Source: Mediterraneibacter massiliensis
Lineage (GTDB): Bacteria > Bacillota > Clostridia > Lachnospirales > Lachnospiraceae
Length of the DNA stretch: 64,000 bases
Direction of reading: 5' to 3'
Assembly (NCBI RefSeq): GCF_001487105.1
Contig: NZ_LN913000.1
Coordinates: 1 to 64,000, forward strand
The position numbers and the translations under genes were made by a program. The notes under the pieces were generated by a model. The model was not told the DNA's origin, did no database searches, and was given only the letters and a program-made list of their open reading frames with translations. Shown here one piece after another: positions 63,958 to 64,000 of the stretch (within the stretch, counting starts at the first letter, position 1; every line of letters starts with the position of its first letter).

Positions 63958-64000
63958 AATCTAATACTTCAAAAATCGTAACTACCGGTCTTTTTGCGGC
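63954..64000 (+). CDS. Start of a probable ECF transporter S component (truncated by window end)
   Basis: ATG at 63954 overlaps the pyridoxamine kinase stop (ATGA) and has AAAGGAG upstream. The visible residues, MKSNTSKIVTTGLFAA, have the start of a hydrophobic helix and resemble small vitamin-transport membrane proteins. With the kinase gene it suggests vitamin B6 uptake. Only 15 codons are visible, so the assignment is an inference. Confidence 0.5.
   Translation, partial: MKSNTSKIVTTGLFA

Overview
The window reads as chromosomal DNA of a spore-forming, anaerobic-type Firmicute, most likely a Lachnospiraceae member (Clostridium cluster XIVa). The reasons are the conserved Bacillus/Clostridium gene orders (decarboxylase, nucleotide kinase, holB, ricT, trmN6, rsmI; and rqcP, yabP, yabQ, divIC, spoIIE, tilS, hpt, ftsH), several sporulation genes (spmA, spmB, yabP, yabQ, spoIIE-like, cotS-like), nadABC with NiaR, strong AGGAGG-type ribosome binding sites and moderately AT-rich coding DNA. 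The genus cannot be fixed from the sequence alone.

Layout. 1-1081: 3' end of a 23S rRNA followed by seven tRNA genes (Asp, Val, Tyr, Thr, initiator Met, Phe, Lys), with no 5S gene between. 1167-6788: housekeeping block for DNA replication (delta prime), the RicT regulator and rRNA/tRNA methylation. 6834-7043: a 62-bp tandem repeat made of three hairpins. 7056-10958: a degenerate ABC ATPase and the spmA/spmB sporulation pair, split and partly inverted around a DUF885 lipoprotein peptidase. 10950-11257: a Uma2 gene fragment. 11419-19594: a Wadjet (JetABCD) plasmid-defence operon whose jetD carries an in-frame amber codon, followed by translationally overlapping genes for a YfcE-type phosphoesterase and a NYN-LOTUS putative RNase. 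19629-24437: a DeoR regulator and an apparent amino-acid gamma-elimination module (PLP lyase, NhaC-type antiporter, D-2-hydroxyacid dehydrogenase). 24537-28111: nadABC-niaR with a promoter that contains a predicted NiaR operator. 28213-30104: a group II intron (class C-like) sitting exactly behind the niaR terminator. 30228-36920: a methyltransferase, a large membrane-anchored surface protein, a lipoprotein, and a receptor-like Ser/Thr kinase with LRR ectodomain plus its small HTH partner. 37054-37708: queT under a preQ1-I riboswitch. 37740-40124: an accessory stretch of small genes (Uma2, zinc ribbon, ribbon-helix-helix protein, mobile-element-type protein) and twin palindromic operators. 40376-45045: a PucR regulator with DUF1177, AroM, M29-like aminopeptidase and Asp/Glu racemase genes, an under-described catabolic cluster. 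45183-53589: asnS, yhaO/yhaN-like DNA metabolism genes, cca, a CotS-like protein and phosphoglucomutase. 53769-60846: hup and the rqcP-to-ftsH sporulation/division block, with a SpoIIE-like phosphatase that lacks the usual membrane domain. 60883-64000: a GH13 neopullulanase-type enzyme, pyridoxamine kinase and the first codons of a probable transporter subunit.

The most interesting items are the Wadjet operon with the interrupted jetD and its co-linear NYN-LOTUS/phosphoesterase genes, the lyase-antiporter-dehydrogenase module, the PucR-DUF1177-AroM cluster, the membrane-domain-less SpoIIE, and the hairpin tandem repeat. All assignments come from reading motifs and context; no database search was run.
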